Of a stretch of DNA of 64,000 bases, positions 52,810 through 62,382 are shown in pieces (position 1 is the first letter of the stretch; every line of letters begins with the position of its first letter). Source of the DNA: Methanobacteriota archaeon (lineage in GTDB: Archaea; Methanobacteriota; Methanobacteria; Methanobacteriales; Methanobacteriaceae); the NCBI GenBank assembly GCA_023436175.1, contig JAEZKE010000012.1, positions 41,372-105,371 of the forward strand, given 5' to 3'. Both the position numbers and the translations under genes were made by a program. The notes beneath the pieces were generated by a model, which was not told the origin of the DNA, did no database searches, and saw only the letters and a program-made list of their open reading frames with translations.

Positions 52810-54192
52810 ATGATTATGGACAGTAAACAGAGAAACAGAATTTTAATTCTGCTTTTTGTGGGTGTCTTTATGGGTGCCCTTGATATTGGCATTGTAGGGC
52901 CAGTATTACCTGCCGTTAAATCATTTTTTGCTGTAAATGACAGGGCTGTTTCATGGATATTTACCATTTATATCCTCTTTTTTATGATAGGGACGCCGCT
53001 TATGGCTAAAATATCTGATGTTTATGGTAGAAGAAACATATACATAATCGATATATTTCTGTTTGCTGCAGGTTCTGTAATCACTGCATTTTCATCTTCA
53101 TTTGAAGTAATGCTTCTCGGAAGGGCTATCCAGGGTTTTGGAGCAGGAGGAATTTTTCCAGTTGCAAGCGCATTTATTGGGGACACTTTTCCTCCGGAAA
53201 AACGGGGCTCTGCACTGGGTATTATAGGCTCCGTATTTGGTTTATCAGCGATTTTTGGACCAGTACTTGGGGGTTTACTTCTTAGTTATGGCTGGCAGTG
53301 GCTTTTTATAATAAATATACCTATAGCTGCAGGAATTATCGCTGCAGGATATTTCATATTGCCTAAAACTAAAAGAAAATGGGTTTCAGGATTTGACTGG
53401 TATGGGACTCTGGTACTGGGAATTCTTGTTGCTTCGCTTGCATTTGGGGTGAATCAAATAGACATCAGTAATTTCACAGAAAGTCTTAAATCGCTTGATG
53501 TATGGCCATTTTTACTGTTTTCTGTTTTATTGTTACCTGTTCTATGGAAAATTGAAAAAAGTGCTGAAGACCCTGTAGTGCAGATTGATTTATTAAAAAA
53601 CAGGGAAGTTAGATTAGCTGCAGGTATATCTATAGGCTCTGGTTTGAGTCAGGTGGCTATAGTATTTCTTCCATCATTTGCTGTAATTTCATTATCCCTT
53701 TCTACTTCTACTGCTAGCTTGATGGTTCTTCCCCTTGTAATTACCATGGCCATAAGTGCACCTTTAATTGGTAAGTTACTTGATAAATTTGGATCCAAGA
53801 AAGTTATGTTTACAGGCAGTTTCATATTGATTGCAGGTCTTTTTATTTTAAGCTTCTTTGCATCTTCTTTTTATATTTTTATTATATCGGGCATTATTTT
53901 AGGTCTGGGATTGATTACAATTATTGGAGCCCCTTTAAGATATATCATGTTATCTGAAAGTCCAGAAAAATACAGGGCTTCGGGACAGGCACTGATTAAC
54001 ATCAATGCCAGTGCAGGCCAGTTGGTGGGCGGTGCATTAGTTGGGGGTATAATTGCTTCTAAAGGAGGAAATTATGTCGGTTATGAGTTTGCATACATTT
54101 CAGTTGGTATAGCGGCGGTTATAATGTTATTTTTAACTATCGGCCTTAAAAACCGTTTAGAGCAAATTAAGACTATGAAAATGAATTCTTGA
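52810..54192 (+). CDS. MFS drug exporter, DHA2-like
   Basis: 460 residues, ~14 helices. FMGALDIGIVGPVLPAVKSFF, motif A PLMAKISDVYGRRNIY and motif C GIIGSVFGLSAIFGPVLGGLLL place it in the drug:H+ antiporters. ATG 52810 and 52816 are both possible; neither has a strong ribosome site. It follows the SOUL gene by 95 bases. Single gene without visible regulator. Confidence 0.88.
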   Translation: MIMDSKQRNRILILLFVGVFMGALDIGIVGPVLPAVKSFFAVNDRAVSWIFTIYILFFMIGTPLMAKISDVYGRRNIYIIDIFLFAAGSVITAFSSSFEVMLLGRAIQGFGAGGIFPVASAFIGDTFPPEKRGSALGIIGSVFGLSAIFGPVLGGLLLSYGWQWLFIINIPIAAGIIAAGYFILPKTKRKWVSGFDWYGTLVLGILVASLAFGVNQIDISNFTESLKSLDVWPFLLFSVLLLPVLWKIEKSAEDPVVQIDLLKNREVRLAAGISIGSGLSQVAIVFLPSFAVISLSLSTSTASLMVLPLVITMAISAPLIGKLLDKFGSKKVMFTGSFILIAGLFILSFFASSFYIFIISGIILGLGLITIIGAPLRYIMLSESPEKYRASGQALININASAGQLVGGALVGGIIASKGGNYVGYEFAYISVGIAAVIMLFLTIGLKNRLEQIKTMKMNS

Positions 54193-54679
54193 AGCTGATC
54201 ATTGCATATTTGAAGTTAATTTTTAAATATTTTTATAAATATGTCATAATCTATTCTTATTTTATATTATTGCTGCCCCTATATGATAAGGTATAAAAAT
54301 AGTAAAAATAAACATATGGCTAGTGTAAGTTGGAAATATATATGCATAAAAACATGTGAAAATCGGAGCTTACAAACACGAAGCATTCGAAAACCGTAGG
54401 TTTTCGATGCGTCAAAAACTTCGTTTTTGACAGTGTTTGAGTGCCCCAAAAATTCGAAGAATTTTTGAGGGATTTTCACTGTGAAAAAATCTGTCGAAAT
54501 TTATAATTTCGACGCGACAAAAAACTATCAAAAACGTAGTTTTTGATGTACAGAAAATGCGAAGCATTTTCTTTAACTTCGTTTTTGTCAGCTTCGATTT
54601 TTTCAACATATTATGGAACAACTGGAAGAGCGTTATACTCTAAATTTTCCCTTAGACTTCAGTTTGGAGTAGTGAATAA
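54193..54679. other. intergenic region containing the nested palindrome cluster
   Basis: 487 bases between the MFS and coiled-coil genes. Over half is palindromic (54356-54604). No coding stretch. The coiled-coil gene has only a weak GGAGTAGTG before its ATG. Confidence 0.6.
54356..54604. repeat. palindrome cluster 5, nested hairpins
   Basis: Two adjoining nested structures. A: GTGAAAATC (54356) pairs with GATTTTCAC (54471). It encloses CAAACAC/GTGTTTG (54373/54433), which encloses units TCGAAAACC-loop GTA (54387-54407) and GTCAAAAAC-loop TTC (54411-54431). Still inside the outer pair is CAAAAATTC-loop GAA (54447-54467) flanked by CCC/GGG. B: GAAAAAATC (54483) pairs with GATTTTTTC (54596). 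It encloses GTCGAAATT-loop TAT (54493-54513) and a GACAAAAAAC/GTTTTTGTC pair (54516/54581) that encloses ATCAAAAAC-loop GTA (54527-54547) and AGAAAATGC-loop GAA (54552-54572). All innermost units are exactly 9+3+9 bases. Confidence 0.9.
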
Positions 54680-55306
54680 ATGGTACAGGTAATTAAGACT
54701 GCTGTTAAATGCTACAAAAAGAGAGCTAAAAAGACAGTGGGCGGTAAACAAAAGGTTTATGAATATAATCAGTATCTTATTCCTCTTAAGAGATCTGATA
54801 ATTTGGAATGTAAGGAAGGAGTACTTATAATACCTGAAAAATATTTTAAAGAATTATTTGGTGTAGAAGATACATGGGCAGTTAAGGAGTACTTGAGCAA
54901 GCTTAAAGGATATGAAATGAGTATTGAGGGCTATCAAAAGGAATTTAAAGAACTGGAACTTAGATACCAGAAAGAGTTTAAAGATCTGGAATGGAAACAC
55001 AGTGAATTGTCAAAATCTTACAAGGAACTCTTCAGTAAACATACCAAAGCTACTAAACTATATAAAATGGATACGGATAAACTCCAGGAATTAGAAGATA
55101 AAACTGAAGAACTGGCCCGACAACTTGAATTAAGGGATATTGAATATAGAAAATTAAAAGAAGATTATGAACTGGTTTTAAATAAAGATTCCCTTATTGA
55201 GGAACAAATTAAACCAGACGAAGATAAACAGGATGAAGATAAAGATTTCTGGTCCATGTTAAAGAATCGCCTTGGGAAAAAGGAATTAGCGTCCAAGGAT
55301 GAATAA
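54680..55306 (+). CDS. coiled-coil protein upstream of the helicase
   Basis: 208 residues. Residues 1-60 form a basic, beta-rich domain (VIKTAVKCYKKRAKKTVGGKQKVYEYNQYLIPLKRSDNLECKEGVLIIPEKYFKELFG), perhaps DNA binding. Residues ~70-175 are a long coiled coil (YQKEFKELELRYQKEFKDLEWKHSELSKSYKELFSKHTKATKLYKMDTDKLQELEDKTEELARQLELRD), then an acidic tail. The helicase follows 46 bases later, so a shared role (loading or DNA recognition) is plausible. No named family. Confidence 0.7.
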   Translation: MVQVIKTAVKCYKKRAKKTVGGKQKVYEYNQYLIPLKRSDNLECKEGVLIIPEKYFKELFGVEDTWAVKEYLSKLKGYEMSIEGYQKEFKELELRYQKEFKDLEWKHSELSKSYKELFSKHTKATKLYKMDTDKLQELEDKTEELARQLELRDIEYRKLKEDYELVLNKDSLIEEQIKPDEDKQDEDKDFWSMLKNRLGKKELASKDE

Positions 55307-55352
55307 AGGATTTCCTATTTTTTATTTAATTATTTTTATATGAGTGCGGTTT

Positions 55353-57689
55353 ATGATTGAATACTCTGATTTTGAAAAGATGGTCTTAGATAAGCTTGGA
55401 AGGGACATAAGGATCGAGGTAAATGAAGATCAGCATAATGCAATAACTGCATCTCCTGGTACTTCCTTATTTATAGTGGCAGGTCCTGGAAGTGGTAAAA
55501 CAACTGTAATGGTTTTAAAAATATTGAAATTTGTTTTTGTAGACGGTATAAAACCATCTTCAATTCTTGCAACGACTTTCACAAGAAAAGCGGCGGCACA
55601 GCTAAAATCAAGGACTGTTAAATGGGGAAATGAGTTGAAATCAATTTTAATGGGGAACCCTAAATATTCAGCTATAAAAGTTTTGCTTAAAAAACTTGAT
55701 TTTAAAAGAATAATTACAGGTACCTTAGACAGTATAGCTGAAGACATTTTGGAAAACAATCACATTGAAGGTCATGCACCATCTATAATAGAAGACCTTG
55801 TATCCAATGCACTTATGATAAAAGTAGGGCTCCTTGACCATGATCGTCAAAAAGATAAGGATCTCCAGGGATTTTTGAATCATATACGCGGTACAAGAAC
55901 AAGACTTAATGTTTCAACAATGAGTCAAATACTTCTTGAGATAAAAGATAGGATTTATCACGATAGAATTGATTTTGAGAAGTTTATAGATGATTATGAA
56001 CATCCAGGGGCTAAAATAGCTTATGATGCAATATCTGATTATATAAATGATTTAAAAAACAGGAATCTTCTTGATTTTTCAATGCTTGAAGATGAATTTT
56101 TAAAAAAGCTTCAAAATGACAATCTAAAAAGTTTAAGAAACATCAAAATAGTTTTGGTAGACGAATATCAGGATACAAACCTGCTTCAAGAGACCATTTA
56201 CCTTAAAATTTCAGAGACCGCTATAACAAATAATGGAAGCATTATTGTTGTCGGTGATGATGATCAGTCACTTTACAGATTCAGAGGAGCTACTGTGGAT
56301 CTTTTTACAGATTTTGGAAATAGATTAAATAGTCAGTTTGGAATAACTCCTCTTTTCATAAACCTCTCTAAAAATTACAGGTCCACTGAGCATATAGTTA
56401 ATTTTTGCAATGCATTTATACAGATTGATAAAGAGTTTCAAAGTGTGCGTGCAGCAGGCAAAAGATATATTTCTCCCAGCTTAGAAAATTCACTTAATGT
56501 TCCAGTCCTTGGAATGTTTAGAGATGATATTAATACACTTGCTGCAGATTTAGCTGAATTTATTTGTGAAATAAGTCATGGTAAGGGGATAACTTTAGAT
56601 CATGAAAATAATTCATTTAAAATCAAAATTGAGGATGGATCTCCTTCAGATATAGCATTTTTATGTAGCTCTCCTCTTGAACTAGATTTTAAGGGTAATT
56701 CGCGACTTCCACTTCTTCTTAAGGATGAATTAAACAAAATTAACCCGCAAATACCTGTTTTTAATCCTCGGGGGCAGAGTTTGGGTAGAATACCTGTTAT
56801 TGAGATATTATGCGGAACACTTCTTGAATGTATAGACCCGGAATGTAAAATCCAGAATAATTTTGGAAGATTACCTCGAAATGCAGTATTTAGATTTAAA
56901 ATTTGGCGGTCTAAAGCTTTAAAATACATGGATGATAACGAGGAGGAATCTAAAGAAATTCATGCTTTTGTAGATACGTGGAGAAGTTATTTTCAAATAA
57001 ATGAAGAAAACAAAGTAGAAGTTCCTTTGGTTGAGCTTATTTATAAAATGGTTAAATGGATACCTGAAATCTTAGATGAGGAAGGCCTTGTTTATCTGGA
57101 AATCATCATTAAGACAATTACACAGACCAGTTTATTCAGTGATTTTAAATCAAATATTGTATTAAATGGGAGAAATAGGGATATAGATCAAGATTCAGTA
57201 ATAGAAGCCATGTGGAATATATTTGTACCTATTGCATTAGGTGCCATAAACCTTGATCTGGATATTCTTGAGAACCTGCCTCAAAATGGGATAAATATAA
57301 TGTCGATCCACCAGTCTAAAGGCCTGGAATTTCCTATTGTTATAGTGGATGTGGGTTCTGATTTTAAAATGAATTATGCAAACCATGCATTTAAAAGGTT
57401 TCCTGGAACCCCTGGAAAATCATGTACCCTTGAGGATAACATGAGAAAATTTTCTAAACTTGGAAAACCGAGGAGAAATGCATTAGATCGAGCGTTTGAT
57501 GACCTTATAAGGCAGTATTTTGTAGCATTCAGCAGGCCTCAGGGGTTGCTTTTACTTGTGGGCTTAAACTCCTTAAAAGATGGTTATTTCTTCAACAATG
57601 CTCTGAGACATGTTCCTAATGTTGCAACTGGTTGGGATAGGGATGGAGAATGGCACTGGAAAGGGTTGAATAAACTGTTTCATATATGA
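55353..57689 (+). CDS. UvrD/Rep-type superfamily 1 helicase, complete
   Basis: 778 residues from ATG 55353. All SF1A motifs are present: NEDQHNAITAS (Q motif), VAGPGSGKTTVMVLKI (Walker A), TTFTRKAAAQLKSR (Ia), VDEYQDTN (II), GDDDQSLYRFRGA (III), NYRSTEHI (IV), SIHQSKGLEFPIVIVDVG (V), FVAFSRPQGLL (VI). It is a full-length paralogue of the truncated gene at 1-1977. No nuclease domain is fused; the Cas4-like nuclease gene lies 2.2 kb downstream beyond an opposite-strand adhesin gene. Likely recombination, repair or defence; not certain which. Confidence 0.93.
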   Translation: MIEYSDFEKMVLDKLGRDIRIEVNEDQHNAITASPGTSLFIVAGPGSGKTTVMVLKILKFVFVDGIKPSSILATTFTRKAAAQLKSRTVKWGNELKSILMGNPKYSAIKVLLKKLDFKRIITGTLDSIAEDILENNHIEGHAPSIIEDLVSNALMIKVGLLDHDRQKDKDLQGFLNHIRGTRTRLNVSTMSQILLEIKDRIYHDRIDFEKFIDDYEHPGAKIAYDAISDYINDLKNRNLLDFSMLEDEFLKKLQNDNLKSLRNIKIVLVDEYQDTNLLQETIYLKISETAITNNGSIIVVGDDDQSLYRFRGATVDLFTDFGNRLNSQFGITPLFINLSKNYRSTEHIVNFCNAFIQIDKEFQSVRAAGKRYISPSLENSLNVPVLGMFRDDINTLAADLAEFICEISHGKGITLDHENNSFKIKIEDGSPSDIAFLCSSPLELDFKGNSRLPLLLKDELNKINPQIPVFNPRGQSLGRIPVIEILCGTLLECIDPECKIQNNFGRLPRNAVFRFKIWRSKALKYMDDNEEESKEIHAFVDTWRSYFQINEENKVEVPLVELIYKMVKWIPEILDEEGLVYLEIIIKTITQTSLFSDFKSNIVLNGRNRDIDQDSVIEAMWNIFVPIALGAINLDLDILENLPQNGINIMSIHQSKGLEFPIVIVDVGSDFKMNYANHAFKRFPGTPGKSCTLEDNMRKFSKLGKPRRNALDRAFDDLIRQYFVAFSRPQGLLLLVGLNSLKDGYFFNNALRHVPNVATGWDRDGEWHWKGLNKLFHI

Positions 57690-57774
57690 TAAAATTTCAT
57701 TTTATAGATTAAATGCTTTTTTTAAGGCATTATAATGTTTAAAATAAAAAATAAAAAAATAAGGGAATTTTAGT

Positions 57775-59310
57775 TCATATTTTACTTGTGGTGAAACTGA
57801 ACGTGCGTAATGCAAGCGAATTACCAGCTGAATCTGTTACACAACCAGTGTGCAAGATTAGAGTGTATTTAACTCCTTTAGCTAAAAGTGCTGAATGACT
57901 TATAGTTAAAATATTGCCGCTGATAGATTTAGTAATAGGAATTAGTGTTCCATTACTGTTTTTAAGTTCAATCCAATAATTAGATCCTGCTTTTACTGGT
58001 TCACTGAAGGTAATTTTAATAGTTTTATATCGTGGAACGTTCAGAGCGTTATTGACTGGATCAATACTTTTTACAGTCGGAATGGTTGCATCAACAGTAA
58101 CTGATGTTTTTACAGTTTGGTTATTCACTTTAGCGGAAATAGTGGCAATTCCTGATGTTAATCCGCCTTTAAATATGGCTTTTGCAATTCCATTAACTGT
58201 ATACGAGTTGCTTATAGTTCCCAATGTTTTAGTAAAAGCTACTGGAATTCCATCAGGAACATGACCATATGTAGGATTATGGTAAACACCAGCTGAATCA
58301 TGAGTTAAATCTACAGTGATTGTAGAAGTACCGTTAATTTTGACTAAATTTTGAGAAGCTGTAATTTTGAGTATTAACCATTTAACAGGTTTTATATTAA
58401 TTGTATTTAATGGTCCTGCATTGGAGCCCCACCAGTTATTTTCAGAATTTATTAAACCATTATAATCAATGAAAATATCATTATTTGTAGAGTTTCCAAT
58501 AATCTGGTTAAAATTAACTGCTGCAATCCAATCATTATAAATTGCACCACCTAAATTTGCAGTATTGTTTTTGAAAGCGCTGTTTTTAACAGTCAAATTA
58601 CCATAATAGTTGTAAATTGCACCCCCATCACATCCTGCATAATTATTTGTGAAAGTACTGCCTATAACACTGCAAATACTATTACCTGTATTGGTGATAG
58701 CACCACCAGAAGAACCAGGATATGATGCTGATGTAGTTGTCAGACCATCTACACTATTACCAGTGAAATCACTGTTAATTACATTCAATTTTCCAGTATT
58801 GAAAATAGTACCGAACCAAAGCCCATGGTTATCTTTTAAGATACAGTTATTAACGGTCATAGTACCATTGTTGCTAATAACCCCAAAATTATCAGTAAAA
58901 CTTTCAGTTGCATTTTTAATTGTTAAATTATAAATTGTAACTGTTGCCTTTGGATTACTGAATATCCATGTACCTTTTCCATTAATAATAGTACTGTTTT
59001 TACTTTGGCCACGAATGGTCATATTCTTTTCAATGGTGATTTTGGTATTTTTTGTCCCTGAATATACTCCATTTGCAATGTTTACTGTCCCACCATTAGC
59101 TACCGTTCCTGTTGCATTTTTAATTGTGAGCTTTGCTGTAGCCCATGAAGTACCACTCCAGCTATCGTTTCCATGTGAACCATTCACATAAACAACTGAT
59201 GAAGCAGCAGAAACCGTGCTAACCATTGAAAAAATAACAAAAACAAAGCTAAATATTAAAGTCAAAATTAATAGCTGATTTGTATTTTTACAAATTGTTT
59301 GTCTTTTAAT
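57775..59310 (-). CDS. adhesin-like beta-helix surface protein, probable ATT start
   Basis: 511 residues from ATT 59310. The N-terminus (I/M)KRQTICKNTNQLLILTLIF then SFVFVIFSMVSTVSAA is a normal signal peptide only if this start is used. Then comes SSVVYVNGSHGNDSWSGTSWATAKLTI, a right-handed beta-helix (~30-270) of pectate-lyase/polymorphic-outer-membrane type repeats (NNGTMTVNNCILKDN, ITNTGNSICSVIGSTFTNN, GGAIYNYYGNLTVKNSAFKNNTANLGGAIYND). A Big_1-like domain (~285-385) and a C-terminal Big_5/SbsA-type Ig domain (PTVKSIDPVNNALNVPRYKTIKITFSEPV) follow. No anchor is visible. A TTG at 59265 lacks a ribosome site. Confidence 0.8.
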   Translation of the reverse strand: MKRQTICKNTNQLLILTLIFSFVFVIFSMVSTVSAASSVVYVNGSHGNDSWSGTSWATAKLTIKNATGTVANGGTVNIANGVYSGTKNTKITIEKNMTIRGQSKNSTIINGKGTWIFSNPKATVTIYNLTIKNATESFTDNFGVISNNGTMTVNNCILKDNHGLWFGTIFNTGKLNVINSDFTGNSVDGLTTTSASYPGSSGGAITNTGNSICSVIGSTFTNNYAGCDGGAIYNYYGNLTVKNSAFKNNTANLGGAIYNDWIAAVNFNQIIGNSTNNDIFIDYNGLINSENNWWGSNAGPLNTINIKPVKWLILKITASQNLVKINGTSTITVDLTHDSAGVYHNPTYGHVPDGIPVAFTKTLGTISNSYTVNGIAKAIFKGGLTSGIATISAKVNNQTVKTSVTVDATIPTVKSIDPVNNALNVPRYKTIKITFSEPVKAGSNYWIELKNSNGTLIPITKSISGNILTISHSALLAKGVKYTLILHTGCVTDSAGNSLALRTFSFTTSKI

Positions 59311-59325
59311 TTTTAATACCTCCTT
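59308..59325 (-). promoter_or_regulatory. strong Shine-Dalgarno followed by an ATT start codon
   Basis: On the minus strand AAGGAGGT (59325-59318) is followed after 7 bases by ATT (59310-59308) and then AAA AGA CAA. No in-frame ATG, GTG or TTG lies between the site and TTG 59265, which is 52 bases away and would remove the signal peptide's basic start. Confidence 0.7.
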
Positions 59326-59909
59326 TATGCATGGTATTTAAGAATGAGAACGAAAAGGAATAGTATTATAGAAGGCTAATTTTCATTTTGGATGGCGCAC
59401 TCCCAAAAAATAAAAGTTAAAAAGAGTTAAAAACCCATTTAAAAGGTATCTTATTGATCAAATGTCTAATAATTGTATTAATATATCATTCTTTACCATG
59501 ATCATTTAAAATTTTATAGTATATAGTTATTACTATTATTACAATAAAATAACCTTTAATATTATTTTAATAAGCATGTAACATTAATCACAATTCTTTT
59601 TTTTGTTAGAATAGTTTTATATTCATGGATCCTTTATTTTAGTGCTTAATTTTGAAGAAATAGAGTAACCTACTTTAGCCTATGCTAAATCTACTTCGTC
59701 ATATGTGTGATTATTTTTACTCAAAAATCTATGTTTTGTTTATATCAGGTTTATATTATCCCGGGCTTCTCCATCATTGCGGATGATGTACTGTAAAAAA
59801 TCAATGCAAAGGATAAAATTAAAAGTGCATTTCTTAAAGCTAAATATACATGATTTATATAATGCCTTCAACTTCTATTAATATGGTAAAATATATTAGG
59901 AGCATATGT
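59311..59909. other. divergent promoter region of adhesin and Cas4-like genes
   Basis: 599 bases, AT-rich. A small CATCAT/ATGATG hairpin lies near 59772-59788. TATTAGGAG (59894-59902) is the ribosome site of the nuclease gene. No coding stretch of its own. Confidence 0.5.
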
Positions 59910-60569
59910 ATGTCATTTCCAGATTCAATCCCTCATCCAACTGTATCTCAGGTTAAGATAATCGAGAACAAAACTAATTTTCCTATAAGCTGGTTAAATA
60001 AGCAGGGCTACTGTGAATATGGTATTTTCCTTGAGAATGTGCGCCAGATCAAAACCGCACCTACCAGAGCTATGGTTGAAGGGGTAAAGGAGCACCTTAT
60101 TTTAGAAGAAAACTTCAAAGAAGAAGCAGTACCAGCAACATTTGATGAGATGCTGGAATCCTCAAAAACTGGGGAACTTTTATCACGTGAATTTCCAGTA
60201 GTTTCAACTAATTATGGGATCCGTGGGTTTATAGATGAAATATGGATGACTCCCGATGAATTTATAATAATAGATGATAAACCTGGCACTATACCGTATT
60301 ATTCAAGTATAAATCAGGTATATGGGTATTGTCTGGCATTTAAAGATATGATCGAAGAAGACCGGCAAATTGTAGCATCTCTCCGCGAGCGTGGAACAGA
60401 TAATATATTCTGGGCATCTTATTTTGACGCGAAAGCTGAAAAGGGTATAATTGGGCTTATAGATCATGTACATGATTTGATATCAGGAAATGAACCATTT
60501 AATTCCACTGATAATCCAAATAAATGCAGAAAATGTAGATTCAATAAGATATGTGATAGGAGAGTATGA
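59910..60569 (+). CDS. Cas4-like PD-(D/E)XK exonuclease
   Basis: 219 residues from ATG 59910; AGGAG seven bases upstream fixes this start against an in-frame ATG 20 codons earlier. Cas4/RecB motifs: YCEYGIFLENV (first Cys), TRAMVEGVKEHLIL (Glu and His), RGFIDEIWMTPDEFIIIDDKPG (Asp and D-x-K), SINQVYGYCLAF (Gln, Tyr) and CRKCRFNKIC (C-x2-C-x5-C), so a 4Fe-4S cluster is likely. No cas1/cas2 or array is present. It may serve the helicase at 55.3 kb, as the larger nuclease does the helicase at the left end. Confidence 0.88.
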   Translation: MSFPDSIPHPTVSQVKIIENKTNFPISWLNKQGYCEYGIFLENVRQIKTAPTRAMVEGVKEHLILEENFKEEAVPATFDEMLESSKTGELLSREFPVVSTNYGIRGFIDEIWMTPDEFIIIDDKPGTIPYYSSINQVYGYCLAFKDMIEEDRQIVASLRERGTDNIFWASYFDAKAEKGIIGLIDHVHDLISGNEPFNSTDNPNKCRKCRFNKICDRRV

Positions 60570-61002
60570 CACTGCATGAAAAACTAAGTGCATTTAACTG
60601 TTTTTACTGTAAATAACGTACTTAATGTTCTTTTTTAATTGTAATTATAATGATCTTTAGAATTATAAAATTAAGAACTGGTTTGAAGAAGATATTTTTA
60701 TTTTTAAACTTATAATAACTTTTTTCTTCCCGATTTTCCACAAAAGTTATATGTTATTATACATAAAAAATAGCAATATTGTAATACTTAGGGGAAATCT
60801 AAAATAGGCAATTATCTGTTAAATGGGGTATTAAAGTTAAATTGAATTATAAGATGTCCCAAAGCACTAAAAGATAAATTTAAATACAATAAAACCCGAA
60901 ATACATGGGTTTGTTATTTAAATTTATAGACGATACATTTAAATATGAAAAACAGTAAACAATCAATCTGCCACAGTGCAGATAAATTGCTTATTTTAGT
61001 TT
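60570..61002. other. intergenic region before the tRNA gene
   Basis: 433 bases with no gene. Two TATA-like elements (AATTTATAGA ~60921 and ACATTTAAATATG ~60935) lie 60-80 bases before the tRNA and may drive it and the ATP-grasp gene. Confidence 0.5.
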
Positions 61003-61077
<75 letters not shown>

Positions 61078-61105
61078 CCCTTTTAAACCACAAGAGGTAG
61101 TTTTT

Positions 61106-62263
61106 ATGAAAAACATTCTTGTTGTAGGTACAAATTCGCGACCTGTGGCATGTTCTGCAAAAAAGATGGGAAACACCATCTATTCAGTAGATTATTTTTG
61201 TACAAGTGACCTTGTAAAATGCTCTGATTACTTAAGATGCATATTAAATCAAATTCCCTATGAATCCTGCGGATACTACATCGAAAGATTCGATCCTAAA
61301 CTTCTTGAAACTTATGCAAATGAAGTTGTTGATGATGTTGACTGCATTTTGTGCAGTGCAGGAGCAATGCCTGATAAATTTCCAGAATCAAAAGTAGTGG
61401 GAAACAAAAAAATAGCAGGAATCGAAAATAAATATAACCTTTACAACTTACTCAAAGATAAATTTAATGTCCCAGAAACATTTTTAGTATCTTCACATGC
61501 CGAGGCGGCTCGAATAGTGGAGAGTAAAGACGACAAAAATTTCCTTGTAAAGCCAATTGTTGGGGCTGGGGGCAAAGGCATTAAAAGATTTGAGGAAACA
61601 AATGAAAACACTAATTTTAATGGAATGATGCTTCAAGAGTTTATAGAAGGCCAAAATGTTAGTGCATCAGTTTTATCAACTCAAAAAGAAGCGAAGGCCA
61701 TTTTTACAAGCAGGCAGATACTTGGAGAAGATGGACTTGGACAGCCTGATGAATTTGCATATTGTGGCAATGTGGTTCCATTTACCGATGATGTGCAAGT
61801 TAAAAAAACAGCAGAAGACGCTATAATGGAACTGTCCCTTTTAGGATCAAATGGAGTAGACATGATCCATACTGGAGAAGACATCTATGTTATAGAAGTT
61901 AACCCGAGATTTCAGGGTACCTTTGAGTGTGCTGAAGCAGTATTAGGGATTAACATGGTAGATGCTCATATTAAAGCATGTAACGGTACCCTAATAGGAA
62001 TACCAGAACCCAATAAATTTGCTGTTAAAATGGTTATTTTTGCAAAAAGGCGTTCTATTGCAGGAGATCTAAATTTTGAAGGAGTATATGATATACCTGA
62101 GCAAAACGTTATAATTGAAAAAGATGAACCTGCTGCAACTGTTATAGCCTCAGATGAATATCTTGAAAATGCCATTTACAAAGCAGAACGATTAGTTGAA
62201 AGGGTTTATAAAGAGCTTGAACCTTTCCCTGAAAAAATACTGGCCCGAAATTTTAGTGTATAA
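61106..62263 (+). CDS. ATP-grasp family ligase of unknown substrate
   Basis: 385 residues; ATG after AAGAGGTAGTTTTT. N-terminal Rossmann-like part (MKNILVVGTNSRPVACSAKK). The ATP-grasp core follows: NFLVKPIVGAGGKGIKRFEE (Lys and glycine loop), MMLQEFIEGQNVSASVL, GSNGVDMIHTGEDIYVIEVNPRFQGTFE (metal-binding Glu-x-Asn). It joins a carboxylate to an amine or thiol using ATP. Related archaeal proteins occur next to conserved core genes; the substrate is not identifiable. It marks the beginning of the conserved right-hand block. Confidence 0.85.
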   Translation: MKNILVVGTNSRPVACSAKKMGNTIYSVDYFCTSDLVKCSDYLRCILNQIPYESCGYYIERFDPKLLETYANEVVDDVDCILCSAGAMPDKFPESKVVGNKKIAGIENKYNLYNLLKDKFNVPETFLVSSHAEAARIVESKDDKNFLVKPIVGAGGKGIKRFEETNENTNFNGMMLQEFIEGQNVSASVLSTQKEAKAIFTSRQILGEDGLGQPDEFAYCGNVVPFTDDVQVKKTAEDAIMELSLLGSNGVDMIHTGEDIYVIEVNPRFQGTFECAEAVLGINMVDAHIKACNGTLIGIPEPNKFAVKMVIFAKRRSIAGDLNFEGVYDIPEQNVIIEKDEPAATVIASDEYLENAIYKAERLVERVYKELEPFPEKILARNFSV

Positions 62264-62382
62264 TATTTTGAATAGTATTATAGTTTAAAAAGATAAGTAG
62301 TTATTTTTTCATTTGCTACTTATCTCACTTACTTTTAATTTTATAAAATAATTTAGTAATTAAATTTAAATTCTATTTTAAT

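Noticed and set aside
57775..59265. TTG 59265 as start of the adhesin
   Set aside because: No ribosome site, begins within the hydrophobic core; the ATT at 59310 with AAGGAGGT is better supported.
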